From Bacteroidota bacterium (GTDB lineage Bacteria > Bacteroidota > Bacteroidia > 2-12-FULL-35-15), in contig JAOQAD010000027.1 of the NCBI GenBank assembly GCA_025963775.1, positions 151,110 through 215,109 on the forward strand: a DNA stretch of 64,000 bases, in the 5' to 3' direction. Positions 45,218 through 52,940 of this stretch are shown one piece after another. The notes under the pieces were generated by a model. The model did no database searches. It saw only the letters and a program-made list of their open reading frames with translations, and was not told the DNA's origin. The position numbers were made by a program, and so were the translations under genes. Each line of letters starts with the position of its first letter. Position 1 is the stretch's first letter.

Positions 45218-46732
45218 TTAAGGGCGGGAAAAGCTGATCTCGTGGGAGGAGCCGGACTTATTCTTATAAATCATTTTAGCATTGATCTGTTCGATAAGCC
45301 CGTTGATGATATCAAGCCCAACGGATGATTCGGATACTTTTGCAGGATCATAACCCGGCCCGGAATCCATGATCGTTAGTGAGATCTTTTCATCTTTCTC
45401 GCTAAGCTTTATCCCGATCGTACCTTCCTTTGCGTCAGTGAAGGCATGCTTGTAGGAGTTTGTAACGATCTCGTTCACGATCAGTGCCAAAGGAATTGCA
45501 GTGGATACATCGATCTCCACATCTTTAATATCTTTTTTAATGGCAATCTCCCTGCCGGTAACCGAAAAGGAGGCATGCAGGTTATTCAGGATCTCTTCGA
45601 GGTATTCCTTAAAGTTGATCCCTGCATAGGATTTGGAAAGATAAAGCAACTGATGCACGGAAGCAATGGAATTCAGGCGGTTCCGCGATTCATAAAAAAG
45701 GTTCTTGTGATAATCGTCCTTCGCCTTGTTTGCCTGCATGTTCAGGAGGCTGGAGATGATCGCAAGATTGTTCTTCACGCGGTGATGCACTTCCTTCAGC
45801 AGCACCTTCTGCTCGTTCAGTGCCAGCTCCAGGTCGTTACGCGCTTTTTGCTTTGCGCTTGTTTCGAGCGACAGCGAGATCATCTGCGCCACCACCAAAG
45901 CAAACTTCTGCTCCTGCAGGTTCCATACCCTTATGGTATCGCGGTGCTCAAAGCAAAGCACGCCGATGATCTCTCCTTCGATGCGGATGGGAATATCCAT
46001 CAGCGAATGGATCCGGTTAGGCACCAGGTATGTTTCCATCAGCTCTTTTGTCATCGGATCGTTGATAGCATCGCTTGTAGCGATGATCATTTCCGTTTCA
46101 AACAGCCTGAAGTATTCCGGCATGGTGATCCTCGTAAGGTTCTTCTGCTCTACCATCCTGTTTTCAGCGGCATCAAAATTACCAATGCATTCGATCTCCG
46201 AATGGTCCCGGTTGAACACCCAGGCATTCACACGTTCGGTGTTCACCGCCCTTGAAGCCATTTGCAGCACTTCGTAGATCGCTTCCGAGAGCTTGCCGTC
46301 ACGGATCTTGCGCGATTTCGACAAGCGTTCTATGGCCACCGCTTTTCGCAGTATGTCCTTGCGGATCCGCTGGTAAGGCCTGCCATCCTTAATGAATACG
46401 AAATATTGCTGGAAGCCGTCCTTGCCTGTATCTTTGGCAAGGTTGATCCTTACCGGGATCCTTTTTTTATCCTTTGAAAAAATCTCGGTATACAGCTTAT
46501 CGCCGGGCTCCCGGTTATGATTTTGCAGAATGAATTTTAAGCCGTCAGCATTTTCCGGGAAGATGATATCGATGGATCTGCCTGTAATGTCACTGCTTTC
46601 ATAGCCTCCGAGGGAAAGCAGGACATTGCTCGCAAACAGTATTTTATAAGCAGCATCCAGCACAATAATGCCTTCATTGAAATTATCAATAAGGTGTTGC
46701 GGGGAAATGTTCCTGGAGCTGAAAATAGGCAT
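45218..46732 (-). CDS. PAS-GAF sensor histidine kinase (HisKA_2 type) within the paa cluster
   Basis: 504 residues, with no transmembrane segment or signal peptide, so a soluble sensor. A PAS domain covers about 10-120 (EGIIVLDAAYKILFASN), a GAF domain about 145-295 (WVFNRDHSEIECIG, then IRIEGEIIGVLCFEH) and a HisKA_2 dimerisation helix begins LLKEVHHRVKNNLAIIS, where His316 is the expected phosphorylation site. The ATPase domain shows PLALIVNEIVTNSYKHAF (N box) and MDSGPGYDP (G1 box). The HisKA_2/HWE-like family often signals through stand-alone response regulators. None is encoded nearby. It lies between paaD and paaG with its own full promoter, so it may regulate phenylacetate use in place of PaaX or PaaR, neither of which is seen. 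That role is inference. Confidence 0.93.
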   Translation of the reverse strand: MPIFSSRNISPQHLIDNFNEGIIVLDAAYKILFASNVLLSLGGYESSDITGRSIDIIFPENADGLKFILQNHNREPGDKLYTEIFSKDKKRIPVRINLAKDTGKDGFQQYFVFIKDGRPYQRIRKDILRKAVAIERLSKSRKIRDGKLSEAIYEVLQMASRAVNTERVNAWVFNRDHSEIECIGNFDAAENRMVEQKNLTRITMPEYFRLFETEMIIATSDAINDPMTKELMETYLVPNRIHSLMDIPIRIEGEIIGVLCFEHRDTIRVWNLQEQKFALVVAQMISLSLETSAKQKARNDLELALNEQKVLLKEVHHRVKNNLAIISSLLNMQANKAKDDYHKNLFYESRNRLNSIASVHQLLYLSKSYAGINFKEYLEEILNNLHASFSVTGREIAIKKDIKDVEIDVSTAIPLALIVNEIVTNSYKHAFTDAKEGTIGIKLSEKDEKISLTIMDSGPGYDPAKVSESSVGLDIINGLIEQINAKMIYKNKSGSSHEISFSRP

Positions 46733-46759
46733 TAACAGAAAGTATTTGCTTGTTCATCG

Positions 46760-46790
46760 CAAAAATACGACTATTAATCGACGAAGTCAA
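46760..46790 (-). promoter_or_regulatory. Bacteroidetes-type promoter for the histidine kinase gene
   Basis: On the minus strand TTG (46790-46788) is followed after 20 bases by TATTTTTG (46767-46760). The start would lie near 46753, about 20 nt before the ATG at 46732. The kinase gene can therefore be read independently of paaABCD. Confidence 0.65.
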
Positions 46791-46795
46791 TTAGG

Positions 46796-47290
46796 TCAGA
46801 TGCACTTGAAATAATCGAAGGGCTCCTTGCAATCGTTGCATCGGTACAGGGCTTTGCAGGCGGTAGAGCCGAACTGGGAGATCATGCTTACATTTTCTGA
46901 ATTGCATTGCGGGCATTTCAGGTGCCGCACTTTGCCTGTGAGCAGGCCTTTATCAACGCTCGAATGCTCCGGCGGCGCAATACCGTATGCACGCAGCTTC
47001 TCTTTTGCTTCATCGCTGATCCAGTCTGTTGTCCAGGCCGGCGTGTACACCAGGTCCACCTTCACTTTTTCGATCCCGATCCCTTTGAGCAGGATACGGA
47101 TATCATCTTCGATCACCTTCATGGCCGGGCAGCCGCTGTAGGTTGGAGTGATCACCACCGTGCAGGTTTCGCCATCCCATTTCACATCGCGTAAAATTCC
47201 GAGATCAATAATATTGATCACAGGAATCTCCGGATCCGGGATGCCGGAAAGGAGCTGAAAGATTTGTTCGGTAGTGATGGATGATGTCAT
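46796..47290 (-). CDS. paaD: PaaD, assembly factor of the phenylacetyl-CoA epoxidase
   Basis: 164 residues. The first part is a DUF59/MIP18-like domain (SGIPDPEIPVINIIDLGIL, TPTYSGCPAMKVIEDDI), the family that takes part in iron-sulfur or metal-centre maturation. The C-terminus carries two Cys pairs, Cys126/Cys129 in CPQC and Cys151/Cys154 in CNDC, which form the zinc-ribbon-like tail of PaaD. It is needed for activity of the PaaABCE complex but is not a structural subunit. It lies after paaC, separated by 172 bp that contain a family A repeat pair. Confidence 0.93.
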   Translation of the reverse strand: MTSSITTEQIFQLLSGIPDPEIPVINIIDLGILRDVKWDGETCTVVITPTYSGCPAMKVIEDDIRILLKGIGIEKVKVDLVYTPAWTTDWISDEAKEKLRAYGIAPPEHSSVDKGLLTGKVRHLKCPQCNSENVSMISQFGSTACKALYRCNDCKEPFDYFKCI

Positions 47291-47316
47291 TAATGATTTG
47301 TTACTACTCTTTTGCA

Positions 47317-47421
47317 GTCATTCCGTGTTCCGGCACGGAATCTCTGCGCAATCTCACGGTGTGCAGATTTCCCGCTCGCTTTATAATTATAGAGAGATCC
47401 CGTGTCGGAGCACGGGATGAC
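47317..47421. repeat. Inverted pair of family A palindromes between paaD and paaC
   Basis: Copy 4 (47317-47345) is GTCATTCCGTG, TTCCGG, CACGGAATCTCTG with the stem variant ATTCCGTG. Copy 5 (47395-47421) is AGATCCCGTG, TCGGAG, CACGGGATGAC. The orientation is inverted, as at 25.5 and 60.4 kb, but the spacer is 49 nt. Confidence 0.85.
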
Positions 47422-47462
47422 TTATGATTATCAGAAGAATTAAACTGACAGGGGTTATGCTA

Positions 47463-48221
47463 TTACCATTTGGCGCCCGGGAATGAGCGGTGCACGCTCT
47501 GCATCTCGGCAAGTAAAAAACCTAAATGCTCGGAATGCTTCCCTTCCCTGCTGCCTTTTTGTTTGAAGTTGTAGGATGGGATCTGCAGGGTCGCTTCCGC
47601 GATCACAGGCTTTACATGCGCTTCCCATTTTTCTTTGATCGTGTTGAGGTCAGGCGCAATGCCTTCTTTGATCAGCGTTGCATCCACCTCATCCATGTCG
47701 AACAGCTCACCGGTGAACATCCAGAGATCGTTCATTGCATTCTGCATGCGCTCATGACTTTCTTCCGTTCCATCTCCCAAACGGTACATCCATTCGGTGG
47801 TGTGGCGGAGATGATAGGTGATCTCCTTGTGTGATTTTTCAGCCAGTGCAGCAATGGTTTCATCCTTGCTCGACTTCAGCGCTTCGTACAAATAGTACGT
47901 GTATACATCGTATAAGAACTGGCGTGTGATGGTTGAAGCATAATCGCCATTGGGCTGTTCGGTGATCAGTAAATTGCGGAATTCGCGCTCGCTGCGCAGG
48001 AAAGCGAGGTCGTCTTCCGTCCTGCCGTTTCCTTCCACTGTTGCTGCATATCCTAAAATTGCTGTGGCATTCCCCACGAAATCAAGCGCAATGTTGATGA
48101 GTGCGATGTCTTCCTCGAGGATCGGCCCGCTGCCGCACCATTCCGACAGGCGATGCCCGATGATGAGGCTGCTGTCGCCAAGGCGGAGTAAATATTGAAA
48201 TTTTGCTTCCTGGATTGTCAT
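47463..48221 (-). CDS. paaC: PaaC, structural subunit of phenylacetyl-CoA epoxidase
   Basis: 252 residues, the usual PaaC length, with a ferritin-like helical fold but without a working diiron site. Blocks seen are YLLRLGDSSLIIGHRLSEW at the front, then IALDFVGNATAILGYA and SHKEITYHLRHTTEWMYRLG. PaaC pairs with PaaA to form the core heterodimer of the PaaABCE oxygenase. Cytoplasmic. It is separated from paaB by 86 bp of short repeats and from paaD by 172 bp, gaps that are unusually long for this normally tight operon. Confidence 0.94.
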   Translation of the reverse strand: MTIQEAKFQYLLRLGDSSLIIGHRLSEWCGSGPILEEDIALINIALDFVGNATAILGYAATVEGNGRTEDDLAFLRSEREFRNLLITEQPNGDYASTITRQFLYDVYTYYLYEALKSSKDETIAALAEKSHKEITYHLRHTTEWMYRLGDGTEESHERMQNAMNDLWMFTGELFDMDEVDATLIKEGIAPDLNTIKEKWEAHVKPVIAEATLQIPSYNFKQKGSREGKHSEHLGFLLAEMQSVHRSFPGAKW

Positions 48222-48231
48222 ATTGAAAAAA

Positions 48232-48262
48232 GATGTGAGATGTGAGACCTGAGATGTGAGAG
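48232..48262. repeat. GATGTGA micro-repeat between paaC and paaB
   Basis: AGATGTGAGATGTGAGA followed by CCTGAGATGTGAGAG: four TGAGA-type units within about 30 nt, and facing ATCTCAATACTCAAATC just after. Unlike families A, B and C. Confidence 0.7.
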
Positions 48263-48307
48263 TTAAGTCTTTTATCTAAAATCTCAATACTCAAATCCCA
48301 TATCTGG

Positions 48308-48595
48308 TTATAAATACTTTACCCCTTCCGGGATCTTGTAAAATGTAGGGTGACGGTACGGCTTGTCGTTCGAAGGCTCAAAGAATGATCCCTGGTCTTC
48401 CGGGCTGGAAGCCGAGATCGCATTCGCAGGCACCACCCAGATGCTGATGCCTTCGCTTCTTCTTGTATACACATCGCGTGCATTCTGCATCGCCATTTCA
48501 GCGTCTGCCGCATGCACATTTCCTGCATGCTTGTGTGGAATTCCCGGGTTTGCCTGCACAAATACTTCCCATACCGGCCATTGTGTGTCTGTCAT
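48308..48595 (-). CDS. paaB: PaaB, small subunit of phenylacetyl-CoA epoxidase
   Basis: 95 residues, full length for PaaB. It begins WPVWEVFVQANPGIPHKHAG, the conserved opening, and continues AADAEMAMQNARDVYTRR and IWVVPANAI. PaaB bridges PaaAC heterodimers in the oxygenase complex. The position between paaA and paaC is the canonical order. Intergenic gaps on both sides (82 and 86 bp) contain repeats. Confidence 0.94.
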   Translation of the reverse strand: MTDTQWPVWEVFVQANPGIPHKHAGNVHAADAEMAMQNARDVYTRRSEGISIWVVPANAISASSPEDQGSFFEPSNDKPYRHPTFYKIPEGVKYL

Positions 48596-48613
48596 AATAA
48601 TTTTTGATTTTTT

Positions 48614-48673
48614 GAATTTTAAAATTCCGGGATTGTTGACATTCTATAATTCAACAACTCTGAAATTCAACAA
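48614..48673. repeat. AT-rich palindrome and ATTCAACAA repeat between paaB and paaA
   Basis: The perfect palindrome GAATTTTAAAATTC (48614-48627) is followed by two direct copies of ATTCAACAA (48649-48657 and 48665-48673). They fill the 83-bp gap. Confidence 0.6.
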
Positions 48674-48678
48674 TTGTA

Positions 48679-49614
48679 TTATGCTGCTTTCAGCTTTTTC
48701 TTTTCTGCATAGGCCATTGCTGCATCACGTACCCAGCGGCCTTTTTTATCGGCATCCGAACGGGCTTTCAGGCGTTTTGCATTGCAGGGGCCGTTTCCTT
48801 TGATCACTTCAAAGAACTCTTCCCAGTTGATCGGCCCGTGCTCGTAATGGCCGCTTGCTTCATCGAATTTAAGGTCCTTGTCAGGAATGCTCAAACCGAT
48901 GAAATCAGCTTGCGGAACGGTCCTGTCGATAAAGCGCTGGCGGATCGCATCGTTGCTTTCCATCTTCACTTTCCAGCGCATGAGCTGCTCGCTGTTCGGC
49001 GACTGGTCATCGCTCGGGCCAAGCATCATGATCGAAGGCCACCACCAGCGATTGAGCGCATCCTGTGCCATTGCTTTCTGTTCAGGTGTTCCCTGCGCCA
49101 GGTGCATCATGATCTCGTATCCCTGGCGGTTATGAAAGCTTTCTTCCTTGCAGATGCGCACCATTGCCCTTGAATACGGGCCGTAGGAGCCTCTTGCCAG
49201 GGCTGTCTGGTTCATGATGGCAGCGCCGTCCACCAGCCAGCCGATCGCACCGATATCCGCCCAGGTAAGGGTCGGATAATTAAAGATGCTTGAATATTTT
49301 GCCTTTCCGGTGTGCAATTGCTCCAGCAGCTCGGTACGGTCAATGCCCAGCGTTTCGGTTGCGCTGTAAAGATACAATCCGTGCCCTGCCTCATCCTGCA
49401 CTTTCGCCAGTAAAATGGCTTTCCTTCTCAGGTTCGGGGCGCGGGTGATCCAGTTACCTTCCGGCAGCATCCCAACGATCTCGGAATGCGCATGCTGGCT
49501 CATCATCCGGATCAGCTGTTTGCGGTATGCTTCGGGCATCCAGTCCTTCGGTTCTATCTTATTTCCGGCGGCGATCTTCGCTTCAAATGCTGCTAATTTT
49601 TTTTCGTCTTCCAT
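48679..49614 (-). CDS. paaA: PaaA, catalytic diiron subunit of phenylacetyl-CoA epoxidase
   Basis: 311 residues. The enzyme uses O2 and electrons from PaaE to epoxidise phenylacetyl-CoA at ring carbons 1 and 2. The diiron ligands are visible: Glu45 in HAHSEIVGM, Glu75 and His78 in QDEAGHGLY, and Glu158 with His161 in [11 protein letters not shown]. The block [20 protein letters not shown] is typical of PaaA. The full family length is kept and the start [10 protein letters not shown] is the only good ATG. An aerobic lifestyle follows from this gene. Upstream lies a 342-bp repeat-rich region separating it from paaE. Confidence 0.96.
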   Translation of the reverse strand: MEDEKKLAAFEAKIAAGNKIEPKDWMPEAYRKQLIRMMSQHAHSEIVGMLPEGNWITRAPNLRRKAILLAKVQDEAGHGLYLYSATETLGIDRTELLEQLHTGKAKYSSIFNYPTLTWADIGAIGWLVDGAAIMNQTALARGSYGPYSRAMVRICKEESFHNRQGYEIMMHLAQGTPEQKAMAQDALNRWWWPSIMMLGPSDDQSPNSEQLMRWKVKMESNDAIRQRFIDRTVPQADFIGLSIPDKDLKFDEASGHYEHGPINWEEFFEVIKGNGPCNAKRLKARSDADKKGRWVRDAAMAYAEKKKLKAA

Positions 49615-49631
49615 TGTTCTTTATTTCGGTG

Positions 49632-49639
49632 CAATAATA
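49632..49639 (-). promoter_or_regulatory. Possible -7 element before paaA
   Basis: On the minus strand TATTATTG differs from TAnnTTTG at one base, 17 nt before the paaA ATG. No convincing -33 box is present. Confidence 0.3.
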
Positions 49640-49780
49640 GCATAATCCAAGCTATAAAAATACGCATTTTATGCCTGATTTCAAAGTTCGTTATTTTTTG
49701 ATGAATAAGGAACAGTTTTAACGCTGATTTGTTCGGGAAAATAAGGTAGTTTTTTCTTTAATGGCAGAAGCAGATAGTAA

Positions 49781-49876
49781 CTTGTTCTCGATACGCTCGT
49801 ACCTCGCTACTCGAACTGACGCTAATGTCATTTCGCCCCGATAGTTATCGGGATCGACCGAAGGGAGAGTATCGAG
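49781..49876. repeat. Family B element, copy 1 (inverted)
   Basis: In the paaE-paaA gap. Its first 42 bases (49781-49822; CTTGTTCTCGATACGCTCG onward) are the reverse complement of the element at 53953-53994 with one mismatch. The second arm GACCGAAGGGAGAGTATCGA (about 49855-49875) is the reverse complement of the second arm there. A small hairpin CCCGATA/TATCGGG (49837-49852) lies between the arms. Confidence 0.88.
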
Positions 49877-49931
49877 CAATGTTGATAACAGATATTCTTT
49901 GAAAGAAAAAGGATGCATAACAATGCATCCC

Positions 49932-49955
49932 TTTCTTTGCGTCTTCGCGGTTATT
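49932..49955. repeat. Family C unit at the end of paaE
   Basis: TTCTTTGCGTCTTCGCGG lies directly against the paaE stop, the opposite-strand form of the CGCAGAGACGCA core. Confidence 0.6.
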
Positions 49956-49956
49956 T

Positions 49957-51027
49957 TTATAATCCTTTATCGTAGTTTACCACCACGCTGCTTGTTTTGG
50001 GGCGGCTCTGGCAGGTAAGAATGAATCCCTGCTTCACTTCCGAAGCAGACAATGCATAGTTCACGGCCATGTCAACCTCACCGGATTGCAATAATGCACG
50101 GCAGGTACAGCAGGAGCCTCCCTGGCAGGCAAACGGGGCATCCAGCCCTGCACGCATTGCAGCTTCAAGGATCGTTTCATTTTCTTCCAGTACGATCTTG
50201 CACTCCTCGCCGTCGAGGATGATCGTTGCCTGGGCACCTGAAACAACATCTTCCGAGGGCTTCACTTCCTCCGCGCTTACAGGTGTCGTAAAATATTCGA
50301 TATGGACTTTCTCTTCCGGGATCTTCAGGTCTTTCAGTGCATTCACCACATTCTCCATCATCGGGCCGGGGCCGCAAATGAAAAATTCATTGTCTTCAGA
50401 AGGATTCACATAGCTCTTTACCAGCTCCATGTTCTTCTCTTTGGTCATCATTCCTTTCAACAGTTCGGGATGGCCAGCAGGAGGCGTGTTTAAAACGTGG
50501 ATCACATTTAACCTGTCGGAATTCTGAACAGCGAGCTGCCCGATCTGGTTTCTAAAGATGATGGAGGATTCATCGTTATTCCCGTAAAACAAGGTGATGC
50601 GGCTGTTCGGCTCGGAGCTCAGAACCGTTTTCAGGATCGACAGCATCGGTGTGATCCCGCTGCCACCGCCGAAAAGCACGTAACTTTTTTTGTTGGAAGC
50701 ATTCATCTCTGTAAAGAAATTCCCCATCGGGCTCATTACTTCGATCACATCCCCAACCTTCAGCTTATCATTGATGTATGTGGAAACGCGGCCGTCCTTC
50801 ACCTTCTTGATCGCCACGCGCAATTCGTTCTCTTCCAGGGGGCTGCTGCAGATGGAATACGAGCGCCTCAGCTCTTCTCCGTTGATAGTGAATTTCAGGG
50901 TAAGGTACTGCCCCTGCTTGTATTTATAATCCTGCTTGAGGGATGCGGGCACTTCAAACGCCACAGAAACGGCATCCGCAGTTTCACGCACCACATCTAT
51001 TACTTTCAATGAATTGAATCTCGACAT
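49957..51027 (-). CDS. paaE: PaaE, ferredoxin reductase-type electron donor of the epoxidase
   Basis: 356 residues. An FNR-like FAD domain (about 1-110, LRRSYSICSSPLEE) is followed by an NAD(P)H domain (about 115-240, YVLFGGGSGITPML and FFICGPGPMME). The C-terminal plant-type 2Fe-2S domain has ligands Cys301, Cys306, Cys309 and Cys339 (CQGGSCCTC, then ILTCQSR). It passes electrons from NADPH to PaaA. It is the first gene of the minus-strand paa set; paaA follows after 342 bp of family B and C repeats, so it is probably not co-translated with the other subunits. Confidence 0.95.
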   Translation of the reverse strand: MSRFNSLKVIDVVRETADAVSVAFEVPASLKQDYKYKQGQYLTLKFTINGEELRRSYSICSSPLEENELRVAIKKVKDGRVSTYINDKLKVGDVIEVMSPMGNFFTEMNASNKKSYVLFGGGSGITPMLSILKTVLSSEPNSRITLFYGNNDESSIIFRNQIGQLAVQNSDRLNVIHVLNTPPAGHPELLKGMMTKEKNMELVKSYVNPSEDNEFFICGPGPMMENVVNALKDLKIPEEKVHIEYFTTPVSAEEVKPSEDVVSGAQATIILDGEECKIVLEENETILEAAMRAGLDAPFACQGGSCCTCRALLQSGEVDMAVNYALSASEVKQGFILTCQSRPKTSSVVVNYDKGL

Positions 51028-51177
51028 TTTAATTTTATTTTAAGATTGCGAATTTACGATTTATATAGAAATGGGCAATAGTTAATTCATCCGGTATGGA
51101 TTTACGCTGCATCATTTGCCACAGATTAACAAATTGCAGGCATATCAGCACTAAGTATTAAGGCGACTCTCGTCACT

Positions 51178-51447
51178 GTCATTCCGTGCCACGCCTGCCC
51201 CGGACCTGATCAAATGACGATGACGCAACAGTCTGTAATAAACAGAATTATTGCACACCGCATGATTTCGTAGAGATTCCGTGTCGGAGCACGGAATGAC
51301 GGTGATACAGGAAGCCAGTAACAATACAAACAAACACCGCACACCGTATGACCTCGCAGAGATTCCGTGTCGGAGCACGGAATGACGGTGACTCAAGTAG
51401 CCTGTAACAATAATGGCACGGAATGACAGTCATCCAGGTAACCTGCA
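51178..51447. repeat. Family A repeat cluster with 74-nt tandem units
   Basis: Copy 6 (51178-51211) is a variant with GCCTGCCCCGGACCTGATC inside. Copies 7 (51271-51300) and 8 (51357-51386) have the stem ATTCCGTG/CACGGAAT and belong to two 74-nt direct repeats, 51253-51326 and 51339-51412, with an 86-nt period. A partial third unit follows at about 51417-51447. The whole gap 51028-51538 carries these repeats, ending in CTCCACTGCGTTCCGTTC. No gene is seen in it. Confidence 0.87.
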
Positions 51448-51538
51448 GAAGATCCATTCACTCCACTGCGTTCCGTTCAGGATGACATCCTGCTGCGGTG
51501 AAAACAAGTCAAACAAAAAAATAATACCTTGCGCCTTC

Positions 51539-52702
51539 ATGCACCAGCAACAGACAAAGATCTTTTTCCCGAACCTTGACGGACTGCGCTTCATCGCCTT
51601 CTTTGTTGTGTTCATCAATCACGCTGCGGGCTGCCTCGATTTCCGGAACAGTAACACATGCTATTGCTTCATCCGCGAGCGCTTTCTCCTTGGCGGCGAT
51701 CTCGGTGTTAATCTTTTTTTTGTGCTCAGCGGATTCCTCATCACTTTTCTCCTGCTGAAAGAAAAAGAACTGTATGGCCGCATCAACATCCCGCACTTTT
51801 ATTTAAGGCGGATATTACGGATCTGGCCGGTTTACTTTTTTGTGGTGTTCCTCTGCCTGTTTGTCTTCCCGCATTTTGCTGCTGTTGTGCCCCAATCATT
51901 CCCCCTCGATTTCTCCACTAACCGTTTAAACCCCTGGCTGTATGTGAGCTTCCTCGGCAATTTCGATTACATCTGGCATGGCATCAGCAATGTGCTGATC
52001 GGTGTGCTCTGGTCTGTTTCGGTGGAAGAGCAATTCTATTTATTCTGGCCCCTGGTAGTTGCTTTTATTCCGCGAAAATATTTGTTGCCAACATTCATCA
52101 GCATCATTGCAGCCTCCATTGCCTTCCGCTTTTTCTGCAGCATGGGCGGCAACGCGATGATCCTTAAATATCATTCTTTTTCCTCCATGTCGGACCTTGC
52201 CACAGGCGCCGTACTGGCATGGCTCTGCACAAAGCAATCCTTCACGGAAAAAGTAAAGCGCATGCCGCGATGGATGATCGTCATCCCCTATGTTTTATTT
52301 TTTGCGCTCGTGCCCTTCCGGGGATTTACCTGGAAATTCGGACTGTATTATGTTCATGTGGCTTCCATATTGCCTGTGGTCATTTCCGCATTGTTCGCAT
52401 TTTTTATCCTCGAACAAAATTACGCAGAGCGCTCCTTTTACAAGCTCAGCAGGTTCCGCTTTATCTCCTCGCTCGGAAGGTATACTTACGGAATGTACTG
52501 TTATCACATGCTGGTGTTTTTCGTGGTGCTGTATTGCTTTTACATTACGGGCGCAGATATATTACATCCCGGCAAATACCTGTTCATGGCTGAAGTGCTC
52601 ATTTCCCTGACCTGCACAATTTTATTTTCGAAGTTCAGTTACAGGTATATTGAAAGCGGCTTCCTTAAGTTGAAGGCACGATTCGCAAGTATTACAAGGT
52701 GA
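51539..52702 (+). CDS. Acyltransferase 3 family membrane protein (OafA-like)
   Basis: 387 residues from the ATG at 51539 (MHQQQTKIFFPNLDGLRFIA). The frame is open 126 bp further up, but that extension is translation of the intergenic repeat and of no family similarity. The protein has about ten transmembrane helices. The N-terminal signature FPNLDGLRFIAFFVVFINHA with the His of NHA matches acyltransferase 3, and RRILRIWPVYFFVV and SVSVEEQFYLFWPL are two more family blocks. It transfers acyl (often acetyl) groups to extracellular sugars such as O-antigen or exopolysaccharide. The substrate is unknown, and no sugar-synthesis genes are nearby. It stands alone between repeat clusters. Confidence 0.92.
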   Translation: MHQQQTKIFFPNLDGLRFIAFFVVFINHAAGCLDFRNSNTCYCFIRERFLLGGDLGVNLFFVLSGFLITFLLLKEKELYGRINIPHFYLRRILRIWPVYFFVVFLCLFVFPHFAAVVPQSFPLDFSTNRLNPWLYVSFLGNFDYIWHGISNVLIGVLWSVSVEEQFYLFWPLVVAFIPRKYLLPTFISIIAASIAFRFFCSMGGNAMILKYHSFSSMSDLATGAVLAWLCTKQSFTEKVKRMPRWMIVIPYVLFFALVPFRGFTWKFGLYYVHVASILPVVISALFAFFILEQNYAERSFYKLSRFRFISSLGRYTYGMYCYHMLVFFVVLYCFYITGADILHPGKYLFMAEVLISLTCTILFSKFSYRYIESGFLKLKARFASITR

Positions 52703-52703
52703 G

Positions 52704-52840
52704 GGTCGATCGACCAAAAGAGAATATTGGCAAGCAGACCAGTTCTCGATACTTTCGTTGGAAAAAGGCGAAAACCCGAACTGACATCCGATTATCATAG
52801 CGTCAGTGCGAGTGCGAGGTACGAGCGTATCGGGAACAAG
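52704..52840. repeat. Family B element, copy 2 (diverged)
   Basis: The conserved 41-nt end (52800-52840) reads GCGTCAGTGCGAGTGCGAGG onward and ends GGGAACAAG. The other arm includes AGTTCTCGATACTTTCG (about 52741-52757), and the element starts near GGTCGATCGACC (52704-52715), a perfect palindrome. It lies between the acyltransferase and lipoprotein genes. Confidence 0.8.
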
Positions 52841-52892
52841 CGCACAATTTGCTTTAGATACCAACAATCTGAACTTTCAAAAAACACCGGGC

Positions 52893-52922
52893 TTAATTTG
52901 AAGCCCCTATTCATTATCTTTG
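52893..52922 (+). promoter_or_regulatory. Promoter for the lipoprotein gene at 52941
   Basis: TTA (52893-52895), 19 bases, then TATCTTTG (52915-52922), an exact TAnnTTTG. The start would lie near 52929, so the ATG at 52941 is the usable one and the upstream in-frame ATG at 52920 is not. Confidence 0.55.
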
Positions 52923-52940
52923 AATCATAAATCAAGCAAC

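Noticed and set aside
51413..51538. In-frame N-terminal extension of the acyltransferase
   Set aside because: It is translation of the intergenic family A repeat region; the conserved family starts right after the ATG at 51539.
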